In this document: one piece after another, positions 35,887 to 45,585 of the stretch
Position numbering within the stretch: the stretch's first letter is position 1
Layout of the letters: each line of letters starts with the position of its first letter
DNA from: Dysgonomonas sp. 520
Lineage (GTDB): Bacteria > Bacteroidota > Bacteroidia > Bacteroidales > Dysgonomonadaceae
Length of the DNA stretch: 64,000 nucleotides
Direction: 5' to 3'
Assembly (NCBI RefSeq): GCF_010501095.1
Contig: NZ_QVMP01000011.1
Coordinates: 66,557-130,556 of the forward strand
Notes under the pieces: generated by a model
Database searches by the model: none
What the model saw: the letters and a program-made list of their open reading frames with translations, nothing else
Told to the model about the DNA's origin: nothing
Made by a program: the position numbers and the translations under genes

Positions 35887-37254
35887 ATGAAAAAACGATT
35901 ACTTACATTCTTATTGTGTCTGGGCTTTATCAGTCTGACGACAATAACTAAGGCACAAGATGTGATTAAACTCACCTCCACCGCAACAAGTGAGATGACA
36001 TTTGGTCTTGGAGTTTCAACCATACCTACAGTCGTGTCAATTGATTGGGGAAATGGTACATTCGTCGACTACACCGTAGATAAAGACGGTTCTTCCGCAT
36101 CTGAAACTTTCGAAGCCACTGGCACACCATCCGGAACAGGAGAAATTACGATTAAAGGAGTAGGAATCACAGCTTTTGATTGCGATTTCAACCTTGAAAC
36201 TCCGGAAGTTGTAACAGCGCTTGACGTAACAGGTGCTGTAAACCTGACCAGATTGACATGTGTTAGCCAATCTATTTCTACACTCGACTTAAGCTATAAC
36301 ACTGCTTTAACCAGATTAGTGATCAATAACACAAAAAATAAAAACTTAACAACGCTTAAGTTGAAAGACAATGCTGCTTTAACTTATTTGAATTGTTCTG
36401 GCAACAATCTGACAGCAATAAATGTAGAAGATAGTCCTTTATTAGATTATCTGAATGTTTCGGATAATAATATCTCGTCAATCGATTATAGCAAAAATAC
36501 TGTTGTAAGGGATTTGTATCTACAGAATAATAAGATAGCAACACTTGATGATTCTGTATGGCCTTCGTTGACAAAATTGAGAACATTGAATGTTAGTGGC
36601 AACCTGCTAACCTCGTTAGTTGGAACAGATGCTTTTGCGGCAAAAACATCTTTTACCTTTAACTGCTCAAAAAACTATCTGAATATTGCAACTCTTCCTC
36701 AACCCGGATCGTTAAGTGCCCGATTCAATTATGCTCCTCAGGCAGCTTATGAAATTCCTGAAAGTATTCAGGAAAATGCCGAGCTTGACCTTTCTTCTCA
36801 GAATAACGTAAAAGGTGTTTTAGCTACTCCTGTTGCTACAACATATACTTGGACAACGGAGTCTGGTACTGCATTGGTGGTAAACGACGATTATACCGAA
36901 GCTGATGGTAAATTCACCTTCCTGAAACCTCAGACTGAGAAAGTAGTGTGTTCGATGACCACAACAGCTTTCCCTAAATTTACAGGTGATAATGTATTCA
37001 AAACAACCCCTATGGCAGTTCTTGCTTCTACTGGAATTGGTGAGGGTGTGAAAGATGCCATCAACATCTATGCAAGAGAAAACATACTATACATCAATGG
37101 CTTAAATGGCTATGAAAGAATAAATGTAATTAACCTGCAAGGTGTATCCGTATATTCAACAATTGCGGCAGGCGCAGAAATATCAACTGAACTTCCTTCC
37201 GGAATCTACATTGTTTCTGTGGATGGAAATGCAAGTAAAGTAATTATAAAATAA
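35887..37254 (+). CDS. secreted leucine-rich-repeat T9SS protein
   Basis: A 455-residue protein with signal peptide (to TKAQ), an N-terminal beta domain (residues 25-105), and about seven leucine-rich repeats between 110 and 275 (LTRLTCVSQSISTLDLSYN, LTYLNCSGNNLTAINVEDS, LDYLNVSDNNISSIDYSKN, LRTLNVSGNLLTSL). An Ig-like segment and a T9SS sorting domain follow (INVINLQGVSVY, LPSGIYIVSVDGN). LRR proteins of this type bind proteins or host surfaces. Being last in an operon with two proteases and SusCD, it may present protein substrates; no activity is evident. Confidence 0.85.
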   Translation: MKKRLLTFLLCLGFISLTTITKAQDVIKLTSTATSEMTFGLGVSTIPTVVSIDWGNGTFVDYTVDKDGSSASETFEATGTPSGTGEITIKGVGITAFDCDFNLETPEVVTALDVTGAVNLTRLTCVSQSISTLDLSYNTALTRLVINNTKNKNLTTLKLKDNAALTYLNCSGNNLTAINVEDSPLLDYLNVSDNNISSIDYSKNTVVRDLYLQNNKIATLDDSVWPSLTKLRTLNVSGNLLTSLVGTDAFAAKTSFTFNCSKNYLNIATLPQPGSLSARFNYAPQAAYEIPESIQENAELDLSSQNNVKGVLATPVATTYTWTTESGTALVVNDDYTEADGKFTFLKPQTEKVVCSMTTTAFPKFTGDNVFKTTPMAVLASTGIGEGVKDAINIYARENILYINGLNGYERINVINLQGVSVYSTIAAGAEISTELPSGIYIVSVDGNASKVIIK

Positions 37255-37275
37255 TTATTCTAAACTCACAAAAAA

Positions 37276-37306
37276 GGGGTTACTTTTTGAGTAACCCCAT
37301 TTTTTT
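37276..37306. terminator. bidirectional terminator between protease operon and pectin locus
   Basis: GGGGTTACT (37276-37284) and AGTAACCCC (37290-37298) form a perfect 9-bp stem with a five-base loop, flanked by an A run on the left and a T run on the right. It can end transcription from both sides and sits between two convergent operons. Confidence 0.9.
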
Positions 37307-37324
37307 CTTATAGTCACGTCAATT

Positions 37325-39343
37325 TCAATTTCCCAATCTCAACCAAACCGACATATCATAGTTTCCTCTATTGCCCCAGGCATAGTAAGGAACAAGAGAT
37401 ACATTTACGTCTTTTGCCGGAGTTTTAATCTCCCTGTAAAGCTTACCATCCCACTCATTCTTATCTACAACCTTTGCCGTTCCATCCAACAGAACAACTT
37501 TGCTGCCATCTATTGTTGTTGCTCTGGGTTTCAGGTTTATTGACGAAGGAATCAGCACATCATATACAGAGGTTTCTTTTGGCAAATCTACCGATTCCAT
37601 ACAATAAACCATTGGTCCGTACATCACAGCAACCTGATTACGAGATTCTTCAACCAACGGATTAGACTCTATCAGACGAGGACGAAGCGGCAGATTCAAT
37701 ACTATTTCGTCTCCTTTTTTCCACTTGTTCTTCACCTCGGCATAAGTTCCTGCCGTTGCTTTAAATTCCTTTCCACCAAAAGTATAAGTCGCATTATCTG
37801 CCCATTCGGGAATACGCATAAATACGGAATATTCTTTCTTCGGAGCTTTTTCTATCTTCAGCTTGATTGTTCCATCCCAAGGATAATCTGTATCTTGAGT
37901 AATGCTGATTTCAGAACCGTCTGCCAGTTTAGTGTTCAGCGTATTACCTCCATAAAGATTGCAATAAACGCCTTTTTCGGATGTTGCATAAGCATAACTG
38001 TTAGCTTCCGCTATCGTGCGAACAGTGTTGGGAGGACAGCAGAAACATGTGATATACTCCTGACGGAAATCACCCCAACGAAGCGAATAAGGAAAATCCG
38101 CCGTTTGGCTTAACGGATTAGTATACAGGAATTTCTTTCCATCGAGACTGATGCCCGAAAGAATACTGTTGTAATATGTCAACTCCATAATATCGGCATA
38201 TTTTGGGTCACCCGAAAGTTGAAGCATACGGAAATTCCAAAGCATATTACCAATATTTGCGCAAGTCTCATTGTGAGCCGTTTCTTGTGGCAATTGGTAA
38301 GCACGACCGTAAGACTGATGCACTTTCTGAATACTATCGGGAGTATAGAACGTTCCATCGGGCGATGTTCCGTCATACAAAGCACCGCAACCTCCTGTTA
38401 CATACATCTTTCTGTGAGTCACGTCATGCCAGATCGGATTTAAGCACTCTAACAGAGATTGATCTCCTGTTTCCAAATAAACATCTGCAACACCTGCATA
38501 AAGGTAATTTGCACGTACGGCATGCCCCATAGCTACTCTTTGATCACGGAAAGGTATGCGGTCTTGATTATCATCGGTTCCGTTTTCCATCATACCACGA
38601 ATATCAATCAAACTTTTAGAAAGGTCCAGGTATTTGGGATCGCGGGTTGTACGATACATTTCCACAACTCCCATATAATGAGACGGGCAAATGGCACTGC
38701 GAGCCAATTCTACGGTTGCTGTTTTATAGAAATTGTATAAGAAATCGGTTGTTTTTATGGCAATATCCAATAAATTTCGCTTTCCCGTAGCACGATAATG
38801 AACACAACCGGCAGTCATCAGGTGACCCATGTTGTACGTTTCGAAATGAAGACGCTCCTCAAAACCTTTTTTTGCACCCGGATTATTTTTATCTGCCACA
38901 ATTGTAGCTGTATGGATATACCCGTCTTCACGTTGCGCCAAACGGATTGTTTCTATAAACTTATCCATCAATTTATCCAACTCAGGATTTTTAGTTATGG
39001 CATAAACAGCAGCAACCCCTTCGAGCCATTTATACATATCACCGTCAAAAAATGGAGGGTCTTTATGTTCTCCTTCTTTCAAGCCTGCTGCAATTTCGAA
39101 GTTACGATAGGCATGGCTCAACTCAGGATCGTCGAATATCCGCCACATATTGAGCAACATAGTATCTTTACAGACATCAAACCGTTCTGCCCAGAAACCT
39201 TTTGTCCATTGCACACTACTTAAATCTACGCTATGCATCTTTGCATAAGGACTTTGCGTTGTATTGGTCAATCCTTTCTGCGCCGAGGCAGGAACGACAG
39301 TTCCTAAAACTAACAAACCCGCAATAAAACCTTTAATCTTCAT
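37325..39343 (-). CDS. GH127 family glycoside hydrolase (beta-L-arabinofuranosidase-like)
   Basis: A 672-residue GH127 (former DUF1680) enzyme with signal peptide to ASAQ and no lipobox or T9SS tail, so periplasmic. The (alpha/alpha)6 barrel carries the zinc-cysteine site: Glu359 and Cys361 in HNETCANIGN, and Cys435-Cys436 in CFCCPPN, where a zinc-bound Cys is the nucleophile in characterised members. The C-terminal third is a beta-sandwich. GH127 enzymes release beta-L-arabinofuranose; one in the Bacteroides RG-II pathway releases aceric acid. With GH78 and GH143-GH142 next to it, an RG-II side-chain role is plausible. Last gene of the leftward unit. Confidence 0.92.
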   Translation of the reverse strand: MKIKGFIAGLLVLGTVVPASAQKGLTNTTQSPYAKMHSVDLSSVQWTKGFWAERFDVCKDTMLLNMWRIFDDPELSHAYRNFEIAAGLKEGEHKDPPFFDGDMYKWLEGVAAVYAITKNPELDKLMDKFIETIRLAQREDGYIHTATIVADKNNPGAKKGFEERLHFETYNMGHLMTAGCVHYRATGKRNLLDIAIKTTDFLYNFYKTATVELARSAICPSHYMGVVEMYRTTRDPKYLDLSKSLIDIRGMMENGTDDNQDRIPFRDQRVAMGHAVRANYLYAGVADVYLETGDQSLLECLNPIWHDVTHRKMYVTGGCGALYDGTSPDGTFYTPDSIQKVHQSYGRAYQLPQETAHNETCANIGNMLWNFRMLQLSGDPKYADIMELTYYNSILSGISLDGKKFLYTNPLSQTADFPYSLRWGDFRQEYITCFCCPPNTVRTIAEANSYAYATSEKGVYCNLYGGNTLNTKLADGSEISITQDTDYPWDGTIKLKIEKAPKKEYSVFMRIPEWADNATYTFGGKEFKATAGTYAEVKNKWKKGDEIVLNLPLRPRLIESNPLVEESRNQVAVMYGPMVYCMESVDLPKETSVYDVLIPSSINLKPRATTIDGSKVVLLDGTAKVVDKNEWDGKLYREIKTPAKDVNVSLVPYYAWGNRGNYDMSVWLRLGN

Positions 39344-39369
39344 TCTTATGTATATTAGATTATATTCGA

Positions 39370-39443
39370 TTTGTCATTCTGAGTAAAACGAAGAATCTCA
39401 ATATTCGAAATCCAGATCCTTCACTTCGTTCAGGATGACAAAA
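39370..39443. repeat. dispersed palindromic repeat, copy 2 (best preserved)
   Basis: TTTGTCATTCTGAG at the left and TTCAGGATGACAAAA at the right are inverted arms. The inner words ACGAAGAATCT and CAGATCCTTCACTTCGTTC are also inverted relatives of each other. It lies between the GH78 stop and the GH127 start and could fold into a long hairpin in the mRNA. Confidence 0.8.
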
Positions 39444-39458
39444 CAGTATTTTAATGAA

Positions 39459-42161
39459 TTACATTTTACACTCAAAATTGTATTTACCCGAACCCACAAC
39501 CTGCTTTTTGCCATCGGGCAACACAACAGTTGCTCTCGTATTTGCAGGAACATCAACAGACAGATTGAAAAAACCGTCTTTCTTTTTCCAATCCACTGTT
39601 ATTTTTCCATACAGGGTTTCATGGTCTGCCTTCACCCATTCCAAATCGCCTACGGGTTTTGGCTCGATCTTGAATTCTTTAAAACCTGATGCCATCGGCT
39701 CGATTCCTGCCAATGTGCGGAAAAACCATTCGTCGATCTGTCCCATCATAAAATGATTCCACGAAGCACCTTTCCTCGGGTCCCATTGCTCGGAAAGAGT
39801 GGTCACACCGAAATTAATCTGGAAACCATACCCCGGAGCATCTGTATGATTGTGCATCAAATACATCAACTCATTTTCGCCATTCAGAGCCAACGCCTGA
39901 AAAAGATAACGGTTGCCCACATCGCCTGTTGTAAGCCTGTCGCCATGCTTATGGATATCCGCTTTCAGGTTTTCCATCACAGCCTGTTTATCTTTCGGGT
40001 CAACCAACCCCATAAATATGGCAACTGCGTTACAAAACTGGCTTCCGTTACCATATTGCATTGTATTCTTATCAAAGAATTTATCATTAAAAGCCTTCTT
40101 CGTATTATCGGCTATTTCCCTGTATTTTTTTTCGAAATCCTTTCTGCTCAGCATTTTAGCTGCTTCTGCAACAAGGTGCGCACCATAGTAAAGATGAGCC
40201 GTTGCAGACACTTCAACAGGACTGTTTTTTGAGAAACCTGCACGATGCTCGCCATAATCATACCAGTCGCCCAATCCGTGAGAAGCGATGTAATTATCCG
40301 ACCTCGAAAGCATGTGATCTACATATCCGGTCATCACATCAAAGTAGTCCCTCAATAAAGAGTCATCGCCATAAAATTTGTAATACAACCAAGGGTCTAT
40401 AATAGAAGCTATCCCCCACTCCGGCGAATCGCGAAATACATCCAGGCTTGCATCAAAAACCACATATTCGGGAACTATGGTCGGAACCAATCCACCCGGT
40501 TTTTGAGCGTCTTTCATATCCTGCATTATCTTCGGATAGAACTGCGTCAAATCCCAATTGTATAATAATCCGGGACCATTCAGATGTGTTTCTTCCAGCC
40601 AACCCAATTTTTCACGATGCGGACAATCGGTAAACACCGATTGCATATTACTTTTCACAGCATTTTTAATCAGAATATGCGCTTTGTTAAATATCTCGTT
40701 CGACGACTCGAAATGACCTCTTTCGGGTGTTGAATTATGAATAAAATGCGATTTAACATCCACTACCAACGGCTTATCAGCATCTTGCATAGAAAGAACA
40801 TTTGCTCCGTCAATCTGGATATATTGAAACCCGTAGTAAGTAAATTCGGGATGCCATGTTTCCACGCCGTCACCTTTCAGCGTATATGAGTAAGTATGAG
40901 GACTTCCCGACTGTTTTTGTGAAACTTTTCCTGTTTCTTCATTCAAAATTTCGCCGACCGTAAGTTTCACCGTCTGCCCTTTTTTACCCATTACCTTAAT
41001 TTCCGGATATCCGGCAAGATTCTGCCCCATGTCCAATACATAGCTGGAATCAATCTTCGACATGGATGTTGCACCGTATTCTTTCATCCTGCGAACACTT
41101 GTCACAACTTGCGAACGCAGTGTACCTTCGGGCGCACCTTGTTCAACCACTGGTTTCCATGCCGAATCGTCAAATCCTGATTTATCCCAACCCGATTGCT
41201 CCAAACGGGCATCATAGTCTTCCCCACCGTATATATCGTTAAACGTGATAGGGCTTAAATCATATTTCCATGAAGTATCGGAAACGATAACTTCTTCTGT
41301 TCCATCCTTATAATACACATACATTTCAAGAAATAATGTCGGTGGTCCGAAAGTCACCCACAATTTACGGTAACGATTGCCAACAGCATTGTAAAAACCA
41401 TTTCCGAGAGTAACACCAAGTATATTTTCACCTTTATTCAAAAGAGTATCAACCTGATATGTATTATAATAAACGGTCTTGTCATAATCGCTCCAAACAG
41501 GAGTAAAAATATCTTTGCTTACTTTCTCTCCATTGACCGATAAATTGTAATGACCCAATCCCGAAACATAAATAATAGCTCTTACAACCTCTTTGTTTGT
41601 ATTGAAAGACTTACGTAGCATAATGCTACGCAATGCCAGTTGATCTACTTTTTCATAAACATCTTTATTCGCCTGTTTCTTGAACGATGGACCGTGAAAA
41701 TCGCGTCTACCGATAGGCAGATTAGATGCTTCTCTGGTTATTGCTCCAACCCATTTGGCTTTCGATTTTGTTAAATCAGGTTCTGTTTGAAAATAAGTAG
41801 AGTTGCTTTCGGTCGTTTTTCCTTTAGCATCCCACACTTTTACAGACCAAACGTATCTCTGTCCTTTTTGTAAAGATTTACCTTTATAATTTACAAGTTG
41901 GCTCTGGTCTGATTTCACTTTTCCCGAATCCCAGATTTTCACGCCATTATGGTTAACCGTAATCTGATAAGCTGTTTGTTTATCTCCATTCGCTTCAGAT
42001 GCCAACTGCCAGCCAAATCGTGGATTCAGAGTGTTTATTGCCAATGGTGCCTCCTGAAATTCACAGGTAAGTTTTTTTACATCAAGGGCAAATGTTGATA
42101 TTGTAAATAATAGAAGGCAGATACTTGCTATTGCTTTTTTTAGTAGTAGACAAGTAAACAA
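39459..42161 (-). CDS. GH78 alpha-L-rhamnosidase
   Basis: About 900 residues with the GH78 order: N-terminal FN3-like domain (FGWQLASEANGDKQTAYQITV), two beta-sandwich domains (YNLSVNGEKVSKDIFTPVW; GHYN, GYPEIKVMGKKGQTVKL), the (alpha/alpha)6 catalytic barrel with FTDCPHREKLGWLEETH holding catalytic acidic residues, then EWGIASIIDPW, and a C-terminal sandwich. It should remove alpha-L-rhamnose from pectic side chains. The start is unclear: the frame is open to a GTG at 42260, but that part reads through repeats; I chose TTG at 42161, which gives a usable signal peptide ending STFA. CTA occurs where an ATG before KKAIAS would be expected. No export tail, so periplasmic. Confidence 0.88.
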   Translation of the reverse strand: MFTCLLLKKAIASICLLLFTISTFALDVKKLTCEFQEAPLAINTLNPRFGWQLASEANGDKQTAYQITVNHNGVKIWDSGKVKSDQSQLVNYKGKSLQKGQRYVWSVKVWDAKGKTTESNSTYFQTEPDLTKSKAKWVGAITREASNLPIGRRDFHGPSFKKQANKDVYEKVDQLALRSIMLRKSFNTNKEVVRAIIYVSGLGHYNLSVNGEKVSKDIFTPVWSDYDKTVYYNTYQVDTLLNKGENILGVTLGNGFYNAVGNRYRKLWVTFGPPTLFLEMYVYYKDGTEEVIVSDTSWKYDLSPITFNDIYGGEDYDARLEQSGWDKSGFDDSAWKPVVEQGAPEGTLRSQVVTSVRRMKEYGATSMSKIDSSYVLDMGQNLAGYPEIKVMGKKGQTVKLTVGEILNEETGKVSQKQSGSPHTYSYTLKGDGVETWHPEFTYYGFQYIQIDGANVLSMQDADKPLVVDVKSHFIHNSTPERGHFESSNEIFNKAHILIKNAVKSNMQSVFTDCPHREKLGWLEETHLNGPGLLYNWDLTQFYPKIMQDMKDAQKPGGLVPTIVPEYVVFDASLDVFRDSPEWGIASIIDPWLYYKFYGDDSLLRDYFDVMTGYVDHMLSRSDNYIASHGLGDWYDYGEHRAGFSKNSPVEVSATAHLYYGAHLVAEAAKMLSRKDFEKKYREIADNTKKAFNDKFFDKNTMQYGNGSQFCNAVAIFMGLVDPKDKQAVMENLKADIHKHGDRLTTGDVGNRYLFQALALNGENELMYLMHNHTDAPGYGFQINFGVTTLSEQWDPRKGASWNHFMMGQIDEWFFRTLAGIEPMASGFKEFKIEPKPVGDLEWVKADHETLYGKITVDWKKKDGFFNLSVDVPANTRATVVLPDGKKQVVGSGKYNFECKM

Positions 42162-42262
42162 GTTACGAGTTACAAGTAAACGCCCCCTCCTAACCTCCCC
42201 CAAAAGGAGGAGGAATTTTGAGAATGTAATATTCTTAACTTTTAATTTTTCACTTTTCACTT
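42147..42262. repeat. composite repeat block between GH143-GH142 and GH78
   Basis: Three repeat types adjoin here: ACAAGTAAAC/GTTACGAGTTAC words (42150-42180) like those at 16546-16572; a hairpin-prone CCCCCTCC ... AAAAGGAGGAGG segment (about 42183-42213); and an AAGTTAAAAATT/AAAAGTGAAAAG-type AT-rich repeat (42236-42262). The block replaces the normal ribosome-binding and start region of the GH78 gene. Confidence 0.6.
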
Positions 42263-45200
42263 TTAATTCTTCATTTCGTAAGTCAATCTTTCCAATTTGT
42301 CGGATTTGGCTACCGTCTTTCCATCCAACATAATATAAAAGCCTTTCCCTCTCTTATATTTCTCGCCTGTTTTGTCCCAAACTATTGTCACGTTTTTTCC
42401 GTGATACGGCACATTATCCAAACAGAACCAATCCCATTTACCTTGCGGAACAAGCGGACTCACTTCCAACACATTATCAGGTCGAGGTTTCAGACCGATA
42501 AGACCTGAAATAATCAAATCGCCAAAAGTTGAATGATTGTAATAACGGCTACGTTCCTGATCACCTTTCAGCCAATAGCCTGTCACTTCATCTTGATATT
42601 CACCTATATATGGTCTTCCTCTGTGGTATTGGCTTTCGACGTATAACTCCATGTGACGGAAATAAACACTGTCGTTCACCACATCTTGCTTGTAGTTGTT
42701 TATCAGGTTGGACATAGCTGTCAATGTTTGCGAAGAAGCAAAAGGCCAGATAGCACCATCCCACTCACATTTACAACAACCATGACTACGAAATTCAGGG
42801 TGGCGGCGTTCGGCAGTTGTCATTCCATAAGGAGCAAGGAAACCACCTTCGTCCATCACCTGCGCCCATGCTTTTGCATAATCTGCCTTATCGTCAGGCA
42901 AATTAAAATACCAGGGGATGTAACCGATAGCCTCACGAACAAGGGCAAACTCGCCCGGTTTTCTCAGTGTTTCGAAGAATACGCTATCAGGATTCCAAAG
43001 TTGAGATTGTACAAGATTCTTTATTTCGGAGGCTTTCTCCTCATACTTTTGTGCAGTTGCATTATCGCCTTTCAATCGGGCAATACTCGCTAAAGCTTTA
43101 GCATTCCCAAACATATACGAATTGATAGTCGGGCGGGCATATTGTTTGCGACGACCACCGCTTATGGTTTCTTCCATTCCGTCCTGAACATCTCCTTGCC
43201 AATACAAACCACTAGGTAAGCGGTGATCTCCCTCCCAAAGGGCATACTCTTTTTCAAGATCGGGGAACATATCCAACAGATAGTTTTTGTCTCCATCCAC
43301 CAGATATTTATTGTAAAGTGCATTAGCCGTCCAGCTGCTAAAATTGCGAAGTTTCTTCATCGGCTGACCTTCGTTCCCTCTAAACCAGACATGTACATAC
43401 TGATTCAAGTATTTCGGATCGCGCAACCAGCGACTTTCATAGGTATGATGACCCAATGCACAGGCAATCAGATTGTACTGATCTGCATAAGAACGGTTTA
43501 CGAGAAACTCAGTCATTATATAACCAACCGGGGTTTCTTTAATATGCTTACGCAACGACCACCATCTGTAATAATACATTTCTTCGAAATTTGCCTGAGG
43601 ACATTCAAACAAAGGAATATTCGTTTTCATCCATTCCCACGACTGCGAGTTTGGAATTGCCTGAACAATATTCTCATCCTCCATTGTGTTGAAATAATCG
43701 ACATAATGTTTATAGTCATTTACATCCAGCACAGCCGATTGAACAGACGGATTAGAGGTCTTTAGATGAGAGATATAATATTCTGTCCTAGGCTCATCTT
43801 TACCCGTATTTTCCATATCCGTGAATCTGTCGGCAGGAGTATTCGGAGTTGGTTCGATAGGCAAATCGCCTGTGCGGAACACAACCCTCGATATTGATTC
43901 AACAGGATTGAAGAATAAGCGTGTCGGGATTTCCTTATCATTTATTTTCATTGTCAGGCTACGTGTTTCGGTAGCTAAGGACACCGAAATGTTATATTCC
44001 TTGTTTGCCTCGTATGGCATTAAAGTATTATATCTTGCCCCCGTTTTCAATTTCAATATGCCATCTTTATCAAAGATGATGCGTGTGCAGGCTTCCCCTT
44101 TTACATTCTGAAATTCGATTTGAAGATTACCCCTATCATTCTGCGCCGAGATTACAGAAAAAGAAGATTCCAATGTCTTGGATTCAGGCACAACCCTTTC
44201 TGCCTTAGCATAATCGAACAAATCCCAATCTTTCAGCGAAAGCCAACGTTTTCCATCCGCTCTTTTCTCAATCTTCACAGGAGCCCACAACGGACTATAA
44301 ATGTTCCACATATCCAGCTCCTTACCTTCGGGCATAGAGTTGAATGTTTCATCGGCATGGCTCATTGCCTTATCCGTAACAGGCACAGGAATGCGAGCAA
44401 CCCACATATCTTCCTTGTTCATGCTGTAAGTCACCCACATATTACCATCGGGAGGAGTTCCGTTATTATCCAGAATTCCTCTCACATACTGAGGCCCTCT
44501 CGATTTATAATTGCCCCCGTAACGCATCGGCGTGATATCGCCATGAACCAGATAGAGTGTGTTATAATTCAGACCGTCTACGCTGGTCGATACTGCCAAA
44601 GGCCAACGGAATTCGGACGGATTGTAAACCGTAGCATATTTTCCGTCAGAAGTTCTTTGCCCCCATATTTTAGCATTACTGTTAACGAAACCGGGCGCAC
44701 GATATGCGTTTTCAGGCCATGTTTTGCCACCATCTTCACTGATTGCGGTCAAGGCATGTTTCCAAAGAGCAGCAATGCGCCCATCAGGTAAGCGGTAGTA
44801 ACTGAATGCTTTGTAAGGCTTTTTCAAAGGGATAATGGGGTCATTCCTGTCCGCTTCTTCAACCCACTGCATCATATAGAGCGGGTTTGCCAGCAACTCT
44901 TCGCAAGCCTCGACAAATCCTTTATCTTTATTCTTCTTATAAAATTTGAAATCGGTATTTTTTTCGTTGAAAGCATGGCTGTATCGTATAAAATACACAT
45001 CTCCGAACGAACCGTCTTTCTTTATTTCACGTACCACACGACCAATGCCGTTGCCATCATTCGGATCGTCTTTCATATCAAGGGCAACACAATAATATGT
45101 CATTGCCAACAACCGTCCTTTCGATGATGTGAAGAAACCTACCCGATGATGCGTGATTGCATACAAATCTTTTGCAACGCCATCTCTGTTCGGTTTTGTA

Positions 45201-45583
45201 TATCCGTCAGGCACCTTGTATTCAGGGAAAATTGTTACCGGCATCGACCAATTGTAACCATCTTTAGATGTCTGCAACATGGTGCGTCCGGGAGGCATAT
45301 GCTCTCCAACAGGTGCATTCAGGTATTCGAGATAAAATGTTCCGTTCCAATACGCCAACATCGGGGCATGATTGTAAGTCCAACCCAAGCCATCACTTTT
45401 TTCGGGATGCTCACGGCTTGCCCGCAATGTTTGTATGTTATGTGTTCCTACGGCAGGACTTAATTGCCCGTGATGATAATCAACATTCGACAATGTTTTT
45501 CCTGTGTAGTGTATCCCACTTTGAGCTTGAATAATCAACACGCTTAATAGTGATACGAATGATAATATTATCGTTTTTTTCAT
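42263..45583 (-). CDS. GH143-GH142 bifunctional enzyme (DHA hydrolase / beta-L-arabinofuranosidase)
   Basis: A 1106-residue periplasmic enzyme (signal peptide to IIQAQ). Its size and layout match the RG-II enzyme BT1020 of Bacteroides thetaiotaomicron. An N-terminal beta-propeller (about 20-420, SDGLGWTYNHAPMLAYWNGTFYLEYL, LQTSKDGYNW, ISEDGGKTW) corresponds to GH143, which releases 2-keto-3-deoxy-D-lyxo-heptulosaric acid. A middle sandwich follows (about 430-600), then a C-terminal (alpha/alpha)6 barrel (about 640-1106, LPSGLYWQGDVQDGMEE, HGCCKCEWDGAIWPFASSQTL) corresponding to GH142, which releases beta-L-arabinofuranose. Recognition is by memory of the family, not by a search. It is the strongest sign that the locus handles rhamnogalacturonan-II. 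Confidence 0.82.
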   Translation of the reverse strand: MKKTIILSFVSLLSVLIIQAQSGIHYTGKTLSNVDYHHGQLSPAVGTHNIQTLRASREHPEKSDGLGWTYNHAPMLAYWNGTFYLEYLNAPVGEHMPPGRTMLQTSKDGYNWSMPVTIFPEYKVPDGYTKPNRDGVAKDLYAITHHRVGFFTSSKGRLLAMTYYCVALDMKDDPNDGNGIGRVVREIKKDGSFGDVYFIRYSHAFNEKNTDFKFYKKNKDKGFVEACEELLANPLYMMQWVEEADRNDPIIPLKKPYKAFSYYRLPDGRIAALWKHALTAISEDGGKTWPENAYRAPGFVNSNAKIWGQRTSDGKYATVYNPSEFRWPLAVSTSVDGLNYNTLYLVHGDITPMRYGGNYKSRGPQYVRGILDNNGTPPDGNMWVTYSMNKEDMWVARIPVPVTDKAMSHADETFNSMPEGKELDMWNIYSPLWAPVKIEKRADGKRWLSLKDWDLFDYAKAERVVPESKTLESSFSVISAQNDRGNLQIEFQNVKGEACTRIIFDKDGILKLKTGARYNTLMPYEANKEYNISVSLATETRSLTMKINDKEIPTRLFFNPVESISRVVFRTGDLPIEPTPNTPADRFTDMENTGKDEPRTEYYISHLKTSNPSVQSAVLDVNDYKHYVDYFNTMEDENIVQAIPNSQSWEWMKTNIPLFECPQANFEEMYYYRWWSLRKHIKETPVGYIMTEFLVNRSYADQYNLIACALGHHTYESRWLRDPKYLNQYVHVWFRGNEGQPMKKLRNFSSWTANALYNKYLVDGDKNYLLDMFPDLEKEYALWEGDHRLPSGLYWQGDVQDGMEETISGGRRKQYARPTINSYMFGNAKALASIARLKGDNATAQKYEEKASEIKNLVQSQLWNPDSVFFETLRKPGEFALVREAIGYIPWYFNLPDDKADYAKAWAQVMDEGGFLAPYGMTTAERRHPEFRSHGCCKCEWDGAIWPFASSQTLTAMSNLINNYKQDVVNDSVYFRHMELYVESQYHRGRPYIGEYQDEVTGYWLKGDQERSRYYNHSTFGDLIISGLIGLKPRPDNVLEVSPLVPQGKWDWFCLDNVPYHGKNVTIVWDKTGEKYKRGKGFYIMLDGKTVAKSDKLERLTYEMKN

Positions 45584-45585
45584 AA

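Noticed and set aside
44120-44791. Open frame of 223 codons on the plus strand inside the GH143-GH142 gene
   Set aside because: Antisense to a recognised enzyme, with no domain or signal peptide of its own.
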